Assembly (NCBI GenBank): GCA_014773175.1
Contig: VXCM01000497.1
Span: 1-64,000 of the forward strand
Source: Lucifuga dentata
Taxonomy: Eukaryota > Chordata > Actinopteri > Ophidiiformes > Bythitidae
Direction of reading: 5' to 3'
Length of the DNA: 64,000 nt
The translations under genes and the position numbers were made by a program. The notes under the pieces are model-generated. The model saw only the letters and a program-made list of their open reading frames with translations. It ran no database searches and was not told where the DNA came from. This document shows positions 1-14,600 of this stretch, in pieces (the first letter of the stretch is position 1; each line of letters opens with the position of its first letter).

Positions 1-139
1 GTTGAGTAATGCCATTCTATTGGAGGTCACATGGTGATTATCTATAGAGTGGCAATCTAACTGAATAACAATGAAGTGGTCCTCTAATGAAATCTGACAC
101 ATTCAAACTATGAATCAATGAAAGAAAGAATGAATGAGG

Positions 140-385
140 GAGAATACTGAAGAGGAAGTGAAAAAAAGGGAATGAAAGGGTGCAGAAAAAAGATGGGATA
201 TAAAACTTACAACAGGTGAAGAGAAGGACAGAAAGGCAAAGATGGAAAGAAAAAAGACAAGAAATAACAAATGATAGTAAAGCAGAAAAAAGGTTGACAG
301 AATAAAGGAAAGAAGGAATATAACTGTAAACAATGATGATATGATAATCACATCATTATGAAACTTGCTGTCAGACGCAAACCTC
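140..385. repeat. Purine-rich block, copy 1 of a local duplication
   Basis: It shares ordered words with 3173-3480: GGGAGAA, AGTGAAAAAA, GTGAAAGGGTG-like, GGACATAAAA-like, AACAGGTGA, AAGAAATAA, ATAGTAAAGCAGAAA and CATTATGAAAC. Non-coding. Confidence 0.7.
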
Positions 386-3172
386 ATGGGATGATTTAGT
401 ATTTTTGTTAGATTTTACAGCATCAAACAGCAGCACGCAGCCCACAATGCAACAACAAGGTTTTCCAGAACTATCATAAATCAGTCACCATTACTCCATC
501 TTATATTTTCAGCTCTGTCCCTCTGCAGCTGGAGTCCGTTTTGCTCATGCACCTGCCTCACAACGCACGTACAGTATGCGCACACCATCACAAGAGGCTC
601 TGTTCGTTAGCAGCGAGTCGGTAAAGATCTGTCAGCGGCTCCAGTTTCTTGATGNGCTGAAACTTCATGAAGTTTAAGGAAAAATGTTCCAAAGATCTAA
701 CCCGCAGGCTGCAATTACTGTGAGCACTGAGCTACAAAAAATTATATAAAAACACAACACAATGAAGCATAGTCATCACCAAATAAGTGACAAACATGAT
801 ATTGTAGTGTACCACCGCATGAAGAAAGTGTATTTGAATTTATATCATACATACACAGGCTGTTACTGAGTGATATAATTCAGATTTATAATATATTTAT
901 TATATAAATCACGAGGTATCAAAATAAAACTTGGATGAAATGTTAGTATGGATATCTCAGCTACACTATGGCACTATTTCAATACAGTACTGTAACGTAT
1001 GAAGCCACAAGACATCAAACATGGACAAGACAGAAGGGAGAACAGTGATTTTATCCAGCCAGATGTCCGCACATCCAACAAATGAACCATTGAGAGGTAG
1101 AGGGGGTTCTGAGGGTTTTGTTTACAGTGTGGTGGGATTTATATAGTCTTTGTGTGTGTATGTGTGAGTGTCTCAAGTTAGTTTGAAAGACACCAATACA
1201 GTGTCCTAATTGGCTAAAGAGGCATGCTACACACAGGCCCTGATTGTGATTGGCTGGCATGGGGCACAGACCCCCCAACACGAGAACACACAACACACAC
1301 AATTCTTTGGCCCTTTTCTCAACCATTTTGGAACGAGGCCATTTTTTAATGTTCACAAACTGACTGCACAGCTACGCACATGTATTCAACCACGCCGATT
1401 TGAGGTTTTGTGCTGATGCTGACTGAAATCAAAATTTCCATTTTTTTAATGATTTATTCAGCATGACACCTAAATATTTTATATAATTATTCACAAACTT
1501 ATATCCTGACCCAGTACATGGTAGAAGCATTTTTGGCAGTGATTGCAGCTGTCAGGTTTAGTTTGTATACTGTGAAATGTCCAGATGGTTGAACATTTTC
1601 TAAAGATGCTGCATACCTAGTCATTCTACAGTAACACACACACACACACACACACAGCAAAATGGCCCTCTGGAGTGAATTAGGGATAAACACAGGCTCT
1701 CACACTAAGGTGCTAAGCTTTCATCTCTTGCCAACATACATACACACACAGCAAAAATGGCACAGGTTTAATCTTCTTCACACACACCCACTCACTAGCA
1801 GGAAAAGTGTTGAAGATGCTGCCAACTGTCTGTATGGTGCGTCTGTGTGTACGAGTGGGTGGGAGGGTGTTTCACACAGACACTGTAATGACAGGGGCTG
1901 AAGGAAGCTGAGCTGGGAGAAATACAGGTGGGCAGCCTGGCTCCGCCGCTCTGTGAATGGTGCAGGTGGAGACACACACACGCATACACACACTTCTGTC
2001 TCACACTGATACATAAATTCTGATATGGGAACAGCAGAGAAACGCTCAGCTGTGCAAACGGAAAATGTGTAAATGAAATTAAATCTCATACATAAATGCA
2101 TGCACAGATCCATGCTCTGCGGGTGCACAGTTCACACTCAAGGGATGTGGGAATAAGAAAACAATTAACATATCAAATATATATTCCCTCACTCGTAAGA
2201 ATAAAAGAACCAAGGAAAACAGTCTGCATATGCACACACACACACACACACACAGAACGAACAGTTATACCTCTGACATTTGTGTGTCTTCTTTTAAGGC
2301 TGTTTGCCAAAGAAAACATGTCAAACTAGATGTGGTACAGGAGATTTGTGCTCCCTCTTCTATCATCACATCCACATATATCAAAGCTTCTCTGTCTCTG
2401 AGAAAGGGAAATCTAGAATTATCTTTGACTTCATAAAATATACAAGACTAACGTAGATATATACATACACATTATGTATACAAACAGCATTTAATCCCTT
2501 TTTCTCTCTTGCCCACATTTGAGGCTGATACCAAGAACGATGTATCTTACTAGACTGATTCTTTTTAGACCACTTCTTTGCCAGACCAATATTGGGCTTT
2601 TAGTAACACCTGATGATGGAGGTGGGCCTGGACCTCAACAGCTCCAGGTGTAAATCTATAAATCCTGCCAGTAAACCTGCTTCACCACACTTTCAGCAGC
2701 TGCAAAACTCACCTAGTCGAGTTTCTCAGAGTTGAATGTCCCACGATGTCGAAAGGCTGTTACCTAATCTTACCACCCTTATACAAATGAAATGTAAGGA
2801 AAACGTTGAATCCTCCTAACTCTGTTCTGTTCCATGAAACCACTTTACTACAAACAATCAATGCATACTTCATTCATGTCATATTATAAGTGGTCACGTC
2901 TACTGAAATTGTAATATGGAGTCTGACGAGTGGATATCTAAATCTATTTTCAGCCAGGCCTGCTCTGCTTTCCCTCTACACTGCCAACACAACAACAGCT
3001 TTGAACTTTAGACCTCGTTTTCTAGGCAAAGGATGAAAATGAACACATTGCCCGGCAGTTGGTAAACTGAAAGAGGACAGAGAGAGAAAGAAATGAAGAG
3101 AGAGCTGAGAGTTGCTTGTGAAGAAAGTAACAAAATAATGGGGGAAAAAAATAAAGACAGGGACTATGGAAT
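386..3172. other. Non-coding stretch between the two purine-rich blocks
   Basis: It contains (CA)n at 1634-1656 and 2233-2254 and one N at 655. A 26-codon minus-strand frame around 588-665 (MKFQ..IKKLEPLTDLYRLAANEQSLL) is GC-rich but isolated and crosses the N. No gene is supported. Confidence 0.5.
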
Positions 3173-3480
3173 CAGGGAGAACATGAAAGAGGGAGTGAAA
3201 AAAGGAGTGAAAGGGTGTAGGAACAAAGAAAAAGTAGGACATAAAATTTTAAACAGGTGAGGGGGGATGGAAATGCAGGTGAAAGAAAGAAGCAAAGAAA
3301 TAAAGGATGGTAGCAAAGCAGAAAGTAAAAAAAAAAAAAANAAAAAAAAAAAAAAAAGGGAGAAAGAGGATTTGTAAGGAGAGATCTACAGTAAAGACAA
3401 AAGAAACAAAAATAAGAAAAAAAAAATGGCAAAACTTTCCGGGCCCAAAGGCATTATGAAACCAGCAGTTCAGACTGGTC
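3173..3480. repeat. Purine-rich block, copy 2 of a local duplication
   Basis: Direct repeat of 140-385, diverged, with a poly-A/N interruption (3327-3357). Confidence 0.7.
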
Positions 3481-4201
3481 AGCAAAATCACTGTGGTTTA
3501 CTGAGACTTAAAGTACCAAACATACACAGTCTACACAGCACCGTATTTGTAGCACATTTATCTCTAACGTGTGTGTTTTAATTTCACTCTTTATCAGGTT
3601 AAGAGGGAGCAGAGAGATGTATAGTATATACAGTAAAGTGCCCTGGGCAGGAATCCAACACAGCCAAGCAGAGTTTACATAATACAGGAAGAGTAGGAAA
3701 GAATCCGACAGCCCTACTGTTTGCATCTGTGCATACTCTTTATTATGCTTTATGTAATATTTCCAAATTAATGATCTACAATAATTCCCCTTAATTAAGG
3801 AAACAGAGCCACAGCTTTCTCATTCACTTATACAACAAATCAGAGCAGTGGCTCACAATATATTCTTGTCAATTCCTGAACAAGACTAGATAAGCAAACA
3901 TCAATATGGCTGATAGAACTCCAGCTGATCGATCGGACATCAGGTCATCCAGAGTCAAACCCAGAATTCAGCCATGCTAGAATAATTAATCCACAAACAG
4001 GTGAGACTTAAATCCTGTGCATAGTTAAGTCAAAGTAATTCTGCTTTGTCCAAATTTCCAAATTGGATCCAAATTTTGGATCTTTGAAATGCAAATATCA
4101 TGTCAAACCATACAGAAACCAATCTGATAATGCAACACTTGATCTGAAATGTCAGTAGCATGCCAAACTCTTCAAAGCTATCTCTAATGGAATATTTAGC
4201 A

Positions 4202-4859
4202 TTAAAGAATCATACCACTGATCGCGCATGTTTGAGCCCAATATATACAATCAACATTACGTTACTGACAACCATTTCCTGAAATACACTATTTTAGCGG
4301 TAAATTTCAGAATTTAGTTTTTTCCAACTTTCCAGGCTGCCATTGGTTTCAGTTCATTCCAGTATGCTATTAAAATCAACTTGTAGAGACTTGAAACATG
4401 CTTGANCATTGGTTTCAGTTCATTCCAGTATGCTATTAAAATCAACTTGTAGAGACTTGAAACATGCTTGAGGTAAGTAAGCCATCACAAAGAACAAGAT
4501 CTCTATTAGCTTTTTTTTTTTGTCGAAGTAACTTTATTTAACTGGTCCAACACGGAGCTGCACAGAAGACAATTATGTCTACACCAGGAAATATAGTCCC
4601 AGAAGAACGTGGCTTTTACGAGTAATTAAAATGACTGTGCCTTCTACAATCGTGCAAAAGTGTTAGAAGGCGAAACATTGAATTTTAAGGTGGGTGTATC
4701 ACCTGAACATTTGACTTTGAAAGATTAGGGGATTTGAAAAATCTAAGGAAAACTAAAACACTGTTTTATGTTTTGTAAATTAGTTGTCAGTAATGTAACA
4801 TGTATGCGGGTTGTATATATTGGACTCAAACATACACAATCACCGGTATGGTCCTTTAA
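4202..4859. mobile_element. TTAA-flanked inverted-repeat element, copy A
   Basis: The left end begins TTAAAGAATCATACCACTGA. The right end is its inverted partner (reverse complement TTAAAGGACCATACCGGTGA). The arms continue through ATGTTTGAG(C/T)CCAATATATACAA. The interior is the reverse complement of copies B and C (for example GGTTTCAGTTCATTCCAGTA), so this copy is inverted relative to them. N 4406 sits between two identical blocks of about 64 bp. Confidence 0.85.
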
Positions 4860-5279
4860 CTATGATCTTTTCCAGTGTTTCCACTGCTAAATATCCCCAT
4901 GTCATAAATACTCTAAATATTTTGTAAAAACATGAATATAAATTCTCGGTTGTTTTTTCAGGGGATTTGTATAATCCTCCATTTACCACATTTTAAACAT
5001 CCAAATTGAAGCAGGAAAGTAGCAGGCGGTGGCAGCCTCATTCAGGCAAGAGAGGAAGATGTGCGAGCACTCATCAAGTGAAGCTGTCAAGACAGAGTCT
5101 GTGTGTGGTCTGTGTGTGTGTATCTTTGTGTGTTACAACAACTTCCAATGATCAGCCCATGATGTGTTTGTACATCTGTGTGTTCATCGTGAAGGCCAAC
5201 TACACATCATAACACCATACTGCCAACAGATAACATAATGACAGTTACAGTAAAGATAAAGGAAACAGGAACGCATTTC

Positions 5280-5307
<28 letters not shown>
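5280..5307. repeat. Poly-T tract
   Basis: 28 consecutive T. Confidence 0.95.
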
Positions 5308-5310
<3 letters not shown>

Positions 5311-7627
5311 GCCATAAGCTCACAGCAATTTAAACATAAACTTAACTACGCAGTAAATGGCAGAGAAAATATTACCTTTAGACGTGAGCCTGAAGAATCC
5401 AGAGCAAGCATTATGCAACTCACACACACACACACATCACATAACACAGTAGTAAAGCATCCTATCAATCCTATCACACAGCAACGTAGCGCAGTATTTA
5501 GCAGTCTATTTGCCTTATTTACATTAATGATTAAAAACCTTATGAAACAGCAGCAACTTAAAGCCACTATGGTCAATTATACTTTATACACTGTTCTTGT
5601 AAATCTCAAAAACAATGGCAAATGCTAATAAGAGGTCTTATTTCCTTTCTGAAGTATCAGAAACCAACAAAGCATAAAAAAGCTGTTTATTTTTCAGACT
5701 CATTCTGACTATTCAACTGAATATTCCCTTTCTCACTGATTACAGTTAAATTATTTTCTAGATGGACTGCCATAATCACGACAAGAAAATGCAGACCAAA
5801 ACTATTTTTCCTCTGTTTTTATGTAATAATGGAAGCAAAAGATGTCTGCTTTTGTATGTTTGGATTTTGTTTTGTTCAGGATGAGTCACTGAAACTCATG
5901 CTAATTTAATTGCCATAAAGTAATAATAACACAAGAGAATGTCCTTTTAAGTTAATAAAATTTGTTTCCTGGCATATCCTTTCATGAGTCATACACCACA
6001 CATGACCTTGGCCATGAACAGGGTTCATTTTTAAGCACTTTTATTTGTTTATTAAACAAATAACAACACCACTTTATAATCACATATTCTCAAAAAAAGT
6101 GCAAGTACTTCTTGATTTTCACTGTGTGGTTTTCTTTACACTTCTGACAGATTTATAGTGTCCTTCCTAAGAATAAATCAGTACCTTTTAAGTATCTGCA
6201 TTTATCTATAATGTGATCTACCACCAAAACAGCACAGATCTAACACAAAGCCACTCAACCCTGATTGAGCTGCAGCCTTTAGCTGCTTTCAGTTCAAGTC
6301 TCAATGGAAAAAACAGACTCGTAAGGAGTGAAGAAAAAAAAATTATCAGCTAGACAGAAAGAAAAAAACATGACATATAATCCAACCAAACAGTACTAGC
6401 AGCTACTACTGACCTTTAAATACTATGACAGAGATCCCGCCATTTTCCTCGCAGCAGCCAAACACAGACTCTCAACACCACTGTCCAGACAAAATACCCC
6501 CCGAGTCCAGAGGTATAAATCCCACTTCATGTTCTTCCTTTGCCTTCCTTATTCCAGTTTAACTCTCTAGCTGCTTCAGTGATTAAGATGTTCCCTCGAT
6601 ATTTCCAACTCCCCTCACTATGCCTCTTCCTTTACACCATGACTTTGTCCTCCCAGTACTGTGCAAATACTGACCACTATTTTCCTTCCCTCTCTTCCAC
6701 CAGAAGCTCACAGTATTTTTGCAACAGAAAATTATGGTGAGTGTAGCTATGTCAATGCTGACAAGGGAAGAGGGGATGAAGGGCCAACAAGGTGAAACCT
6801 AATGGTTAATGGTTAACCTGATAATTGGGGTCAGCAGGGCAAACTCCACAAATACAGTACAGTTCATTACTGACAAGAGGGAGTTTAAGAAAAGGATTGG
6901 GGGGGGGGGGNGGGGGGGGGGGAGAAAAGAGTGGGAGGGGTCACAGAGGAACAGATAATGCAGATGGTGAGGAGAGTGAGCAATAGGGGAAAGAGTAAAG
7001 ATGCAAGGCAATAAAAAAGGAGCAAGATACTTGAGGTGCTAAAAGGGAAGGAAGAGAGGTATACAAGGAAAGGGAGGGGATGTACTACACAGAAGAGAGT
7101 AAAAATGAAGGCAAAGAGGGGGAATAGAGGGAAGAAACATAGAAAGAAATGAAGGTAGGAAGGAAGGAACAAACAAACAAAAATCAGGGAAAATCAGGGA
7201 AATAGATGGGGTAATACATAAAAGAAGTGAAAGAAAACGAGGAGAAAGAAAAGTGAGGAGGGGAACAATAAGAGGAAAAAGAAACAAATGACAAATGTTG
7301 ACACAAAGGAGAATAATGGAGGGAGTGAGGGGAAGATTCAGATGGAAACTCATGATAAAAAATACCTCTGGGTAAACACGTCTCACTTACAATTACACAA
7401 TAACATACTGTAGCCTCAGTAAATGTAATACAGCACTGTATGATGTCATTAAATCAAGGGAGTGTGATTAAAAACCCTCAAAAGTTCACTAAGATTGTTT
7501 GGTAACTATCTTTTATGACCCATAATTCAGTTCATTTACAGAGAATATAAAACTGGAAAAGACATACACACCTTAAAACAATGGCATGCTTTAGATTCTC
7601 TTTTGAGTTTGTTTTTTTTTTTTCCAN

Positions 7628-7693
<66 letters not shown>

Positions 7694-7702
7694 CATATAT
7701 AT
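7628..7702. repeat. (CA)n-(TA)n compound microsatellite
   Basis: More than 25 CA units passing into TA; preceded by N 7627, so its length is uncertain. Confidence 0.95.
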
Positions 7703-9875
7703 GCTGTTTTCTTTTTCTTAGGCCTGTACTTAGAAGCTTATTTGAAGTTGCTCATATTTTAGGTTAGGGGATGAAGTCTGCATTTTTTAAATATTAGGCC
7801 ATGAACTTGCAGTAACCATTTCCACACACTGATATATCATCATGGTGTTTGGAAATGAAACCTGACTGTTGTGTATTTAAATGCTAGCCAAGACTAAGCA
7901 AAGTGAAAACAGCAGAGTCCTTGTGATTTCATCACCTCGATGCAGTTGAAAAGAGCAAAAGAAACCTCTAAAATGTGGGTCTTTCTTACCTTTGCCAAAA
8001 ACTCTGTGTTCAAGTAAGAAAAGGCAACAAGCCAAGAATAACATATTAGCTTGTTGAAATAAAAGGTGATTAATGTGGCAGATTCAAGTCTGAGGGAAAC
8101 ACTGTCGTCGCTTTACCTACAGGACAACAGTCATTTTAACATCCAAAGCAAACCCATCAGAAAGTAGTTTCCTTTCAGTAATGTGAAACGATTGTTGGAC
8201 AATTGCTCCATTCGCTAAAGTTCATGAGGCACAGCATCAATATTTCAAATTCTAGCCTAGCACATTAAAACAAGAGCCCTATTTAACTTTAGTTTCTTGC
8301 AGTAATTTTCCATTAGTTTCCATTTAAAAACAAAGTTTAAATAGGGCATTTCAGTCACAAATTCAATGAATTACAATATGCAGTATTTTCTCTGACAGCA
8401 GAGAAGTAGCAGTGATGTAAAGCAAGTGCTTATTATTTTTATTAACTCTAAGTTTTCTGTCCAAAGCATGCACATCCTACCCCCATGGTTGTTCTCAGAA
8501 ATGTTTTCATTATTCAGGCTTTTTACTTGTTTCTACGTATTCCATAGACTGATAAATTGCCCATGACAGACATGGAAAAACATTAATAGTAAACATAAAT
8601 GATTACAACACTGTGTGGATGTGCTTGCTCTGATCTAAGAAAGAATCTATTACCTTTCTCTTGGAATCAAAACAAAAAGTCCTCTATTCAACTTTTTAAG
8701 TTTTGATTACACTTTGTAATCACAATTTCCAGAAGCAAGGATCCTTCTGTCCTGTTTTTAAGTTGGACATGCTGACTTTAAAGGGAAATTCAACCCAATC
8801 CTTCCCCACTTTGAAAGGTTAGTGCGCTGTGTTGTGTGTTAGGAGAATGCCCCCAAGTACAGGATAAGCTCAGCTGGTATGTAACTCTAGTCTGCAGTTT
8901 GCCATCATCCTCTTTAAAGGTAGAACAGTGAAATCCATTCTGCATTATTTTCACATTTAGGAGGGAGGGTAGCGGGCTGAGTGCAATTTGGAATTTATTG
9001 GATTTCTGCATTTAATTAAATGAAATTAATTTTAAAAATTGTCTTACCATGAGTTGCTAAACACCGAGATTATTAAAGATGTATTTCTTATCTTTTTCCA
9101 GCTTCGTGCATCTCCACAATTCTTTTTTGAGGTCCTATATGAAATATATTTTACCCAGGTCTTGGTTCACATGAACATGTGCCTTTTTACAGGATAAGGC
9201 ACTACGACCTATTACGACCTACACTTCCAATCCCATGACATTGATTGGAACACGTGACTCCCATTAGCTATTGGAGAAGTCATTACCTCAGAGCTCCAAT
9301 TGTTTTTAAAACTTAGACTGTAAATGTTCAGTTGTTTTCAGTGCAGTAAACAGTATCATTAATTTTGTATCATTACTTTAAGCAGATTGTGACTCTGGTG
9401 ACTATCAGATGACATTTGATGAGTAATTATTGTAGAGCTCCAAGAAATACCAAACATTCCCCAACTGTGTGTCACATGGGTGATACTGCAGTACCACAAA
9501 AGTGACAAAAACCCAAGTAAACAGCACGGATAATACAGTATAGCAACAGCTTTATCAAGGATCCACAAGCTGGCAGGTCACCGCACATGAAAACATACAA
9601 ATCGAGGAACATTCACATACAAAGCAAAGCATGCCTCCCTTGTCTTTCCCTGGTTTCATAGGCAGACCTGCCCGACACACTGGGCATGTGGTGGGGCCTT
9701 GTGTACATCTGCCAGAACCATTGTTGAGCAGGTAATAATAGTTATAATGGCAGCATTAGGTTAAGTATGACTTTATCCTCCACTGGGAGTATTGTGTATG
9801 AGGCTCCTCCCACCTTGTCTAGACTGCCAAGTATGCAGGTGTAAATCAATACAGGGGGCCCCCAGGCACCAACTA

Positions 9876-9878
<3 letters not shown>

Positions 9879-9907
<29 letters not shown>

Positions 9908-9917
9908 ACACACACAC
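9879..9917. repeat. (CA)n microsatellite
   Basis: CA units with one TA interruption. Confidence 0.95.
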
Positions 9918-11427
9918 CTGAAGTTCAAGTTTCAACTTTCATGGAATTTGAAGTGTATTTAACTGCATACTCTCACCACAGTTTACAACAGTTAAAAAGT
10001 TCGGTTCCAAGAAAAAAATAAACATAAAACCAGGTGATTGTTATGATGGAGATGGTTCAAGGACAGGGCAAGAGTTGAAATATGATAAACTGAAGAAGTA
10101 ATGGTGCTTAAAAACAGACCTTTTCACATTCCTGAATGTGGCTTGGCTGTTAAAAGCTGTTTTTAATGGGGAGGGGCTTTGAAGAAAAATGGCCAGTACT
10201 CAGTGAAGGAGAAGGGCGTGACTTTGTCAACATAATAAGGAAAGTTAAAGACTGAGCCAGTTTTGCCAGTCCCTATCTTTTCCCAAGGTACGCTGACAGA
10301 GGAAGAGACAGAGAACAATACACAGAGGAGGTATTTATTTAGTGTGTATCTATATGAAGGTAACAAGACCTCAGTAATACAATTTATGACTTGTCACCTG
10401 ACTGACATAATGCACCTATGAATCAATGCAAATAACTTGAAATAGGCTAATCCTTACACCTCCTGCTGTGCTGCTAAGATTTATATTCTGCTCTCATCAC
10501 TGCGATTCCCTAAACAGAAATTTTGGAAAGATGGGTGACAATTTAGGGCAATACAGATTTGGTTTGAATTGAATTTTTAATTGTTGATCTCTTACCCTGG
10601 CTATTTGCTTTCTTTTGTAGCCTAAATGCACCTGGGAATAATTGTTGGTAGGTATAACTCAGTATTTAATACTACTGTTTGTTTGTTTTGTTTTCCAAAG
10701 CTATGACTTAAAAGGACAGAAAGGAAAGGACAAGAAAAAAAAAAAAAAAAAAAAACCTACATCAGGCTCAATTAAGGTCCATAACCTCAAATTAATTTGC
10801 CATATAGAAATTTGCCTTAAAAAAAAAACAAAAAAAAAAAACAAACAAATTTAAAAACTATACAGCTGAAAGCAAGCAATTTAAGGTACCAATATCCTGA
10901 ACCAATGTCTGTAAAGTGACTAAAGAGCAGAAAACAATAAAACAATTAAACCTACTCTTTCCTTAAAAAACATGCTGATGTTGAAACCCAGCAATGTGAC
11001 CGTTCATTTAAACGGTCACAGAGTTATGATGTGAACTTTAATGTGTTGCTCAGCCCGCCAGCTTGTTTACATCTGTAAAAACCTGAGTCAAATCTTTTAT
11101 CAACCTCTAGATCCTTAGTTCACAAGTAAGAGCCGAAATATTAAACACAGGGCATAATATAAACTTTATGAGTGGTGTGTTTACATTCACAGAGATCCTA
11201 TTAAATACAGTAAAGGTATGTGTGTGCATGCATGTGTATGTACGAATGTGTGTGTATCTGAATGTGTGTGCCGTGTCATGACTGAACATTCCAGCACTGA
11301 ATCAGCTGGTGGGTTATTTGGCAAGCAATACCATTTGCTCTATATAAGTCACAGTTTACTGGTGCATGCATAAGTGTGTGTGTTGATGTCATATTATGGG
11401 TGAGGATCAGAGGTCAAGTTACTGTAT

Positions 11428-11665
11428 ATACAGTGGCAAGAAAAACTTGGCAAACCTTTGGAATTTCTCAGATTACTGCATTAATTACTAATAAAATGTG
11501 GTTTCATCTTCACCAAAGTCATAATAGTAGACAAACTTAATCTGTTTTGGGGCTGCTTTGCTGCCTCAGGCCCTGGACAACTTAAAATCATCAGGAACAA
11601 TGAATTCAAAATGGTATCAAGAAATTTCATTTCAGTGAAAATTATCTCATTAGATGTAGGATCCA
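11428..11665. mobile_element. DNA-transposon-like dispersed fragment
   Basis: TACAGTGGCAAGAAAAACTT, then TTCATCTTCACCAAAGTCA and GCTTTGCTGCCTCAGGCCCT with GGACAACTT, match the layout of a widespread fish repeat with a CAGTGGCAAGAAAAA end (often filed under Kolobok-like elements). Only the left portion is present; no right end was found. Confidence 0.55.
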
Positions 11666-14600
11666 TACAAAAAAAAAGTGATTAGTTATTGGCGCTATTT
11701 AATATTGCAAGATTGGCCAATTTGAGCACTTTTTGTAGTGAACTACTGCATCTACAGTACCTTAATTATCTTAAATGAAATACATGACAATCGTGGAATA
11801 CATCTGGCACATGTATCCCATGACTGTCAATAATGTTTGTATTTAATGCAGATATGGACCCAGACAGAGACTGTAAAAATTCCTAACATTTTCTAAAACC
11901 TAAAACCATGGAGGACTGATGTGTTACTGATATACACCAAGATGACTCTGATCTCCACAATGCTTCCACTGTAAAAGGTCTGCACATAATCTTATACGTG
12001 TTATGGCAGGAAAGAAGCGGTTACAATGCCAAGCCAGAGATTACCCATTGAGATAAAAGAGGAAACTCTCACAGGCAGCTTAAAGGAGTGTGAATAGCCT
12101 CTTGAAAGAAGTCCTTCAGATCCAAACACAGACATAAGCTTCCATTCAAATCCTTATTATCCAATTCAAGTCCGTTCCATCTGTCACTTGATTCACTTCA
12201 ATACAGTCCACCTCTAACCTCTAATCTAATAATACTAAATTCTTTTCTATTCAGTGTCAGAGAGAAGTATTACTGAAAGGCGTTTGAAATTTACTGAAAG
12301 CGATTTTAAGGCTGATATCATTTAGCACCTGTCTGTCAATCATTCCAGGCAGTGCATCTTAAATATTCACGGATTTAATATGAATCTCCTAGGATCAAGT
12401 TTTCAAGTTAAAGTTGTTTTGTTGAATGTTGAAGTCAACTTTGAAAAGCAGAATTTCTTTTTTTCAGTTCACTAATTGGTGGTAGGAATAGCCAGACAAA
12501 AATGCCAATGATGCTGGAGGTTGCGTGAATAAGCCCGTAATTGTCCGCTATTTCTCTACACCAAGAAAATTATGAAAGAAAAAACTTACGTTTGCTTAGT
12601 TTAAGTTAATTTTAATTAATATATTGCGCAGTGCAAAGGCCACCGACCGGCCCACCGATGGCTGTGGCCCACTGGGAAAAGTCCTGCCTCTCCCGATGGC
12701 CAATCGGACCCTGTCATGCGATTGTGTTCAGATAGCGTTCCAACAGTGGTTACTTCTCACTGTCGATTGCTGCAAAAACCTACTTTTTTTTTTTTTTTTT
12801 TTTAAAACATGAGACTGATGCTTAAATCGAACTACTGTCATCTGTATATGGACAAATTTCCCTGTCAACACAAGTATCTTCATAATAACAGATTGTGAAA
12901 AACTATTTATCCATACTGATGCCTCTTTGCATGACTTTGTAAATGTGCATTTTTTTTTTTTTTTACCTTAAATTTCAAATAGACTACTGAAGTTTGAGCT
13001 TTTCTTCATGTAGAGTATTTTCTTCATCCAGATCTTATAATGGCTAAAGCAAGTTGTATGAAAGATATGAAGGGAGAGAATGAGATGAGATCAACATTTG
13101 AACATTATATGTTACATTATTCATTTAACTCTTGCCCTTGTCTGAGTGAATAAGCTTCAATCTGTACATTACCAACACTACAAGCAACCAAAAATCAATA
13201 TAAGGCCCAAAGTCACAGTGCTAAAAATATCCCTGCTAATTTAAGAGAGGAATAGAAAATATTTTTACTACTCTCCAGTAGGTGGACAAACTGGTAGGAG
13301 CTCAAAATGAAGCAATGAAGAATAAACATCTCAAGGTACTAAACTGTATATTTTTCATCTTGCAGCAAGTAAGTTAATAATAGATTTTTGTTTATCTGAA
13401 GAGGAAGGATAGGGTTGCATTGGGACAAGTCCTCAGAAATGATTCAACTTTAACCACAGTCTGCCCCATTATAAAATTACCTAAAATGTGAAAACAAAAA
13501 AAGAGACTTTTCCACCCACTACCTGGCATCAATTTATGAGAGAAAATAACAGGGCTTAGTGGAAAACAACAGTCTGACAGAGAAAATGACTCATCTCTCT
13601 CTCCATCCCTCACTCTCTCCCTTCCTCATTTCTAGTTACCAGCTCCAGCACATCCTGTACATAAAAACAGTGCTGAAGCTGAATGAGAACACATACACAC
13701 ACACACACTAACCAATCCTGCACCAGCAAGCTTACTGCATGTTCCAGGAATTGATGGTGAGACAGACAAAAAGTGAAAGCAAGAAATAAACAGTGTCTAG
13801 ATTGGATAAAAAGTATATGCTGAGACATAGATATTGTTTGACACATTCTTTTAAAACATGAATAAAAGGAAAATAAAGAGTAAAAAAGAGACACAAACGC
13901 TGCATATCTTTACCCTTATTTCCATGTAATAATCACAGGCATGGTCTATATTGTCCATGATACTTCACATTTTCAGTGTATCAACCGCAGCATCTTAGTT
14001 TGCTTCCGCCACATGATGTCTACAGGCATTTATGGATGGTGAAGAAATACAAGCAGAGCTTCTCTAAGATAAGCTTTCTTTTCTTCTCTCTGCCTCACAG
14101 ATGCCTCAGGGCTTAGACTTCAGTACTGGAGTTGAACCACATGTTGGACAACCAAAATGATATGTGCAGAGAATGTTGTAGATTAGTATACATTTCAAAA
14201 CATATTATCAGTCCACCACTGAGAAAGTGCAGCAAAGACGCTGAGGCTCATGATGCTTTAGACTGCAGCAGCACAGACAGCTTGAACTTGACCTCTAAAA
14301 TTATGATCCGGTGAAGAGGACTTATAGTTTTTGTTGGATTCTGTCACTAATGCCTGTGCAGTGCCAGAGTGAGTTACAATGCTGGGCTGGCTATATGGTT
14401 TGCATTAAGTGCCTGACATACAATGCATACTGGTACATGTAATGCTGAGCAAGAGACTGAAGTGGTTATAATCTCCATAGACAACAGCTTATGCTGAACA
14501 TTTACATATTAGCAGGAAAATCTTCTGTCAAGCTGATTCTCTTAACAGTAAACATGTCAAAGGCTGTATTCAGGTGTTCCCAGTAGCTCCTGCTACTACT

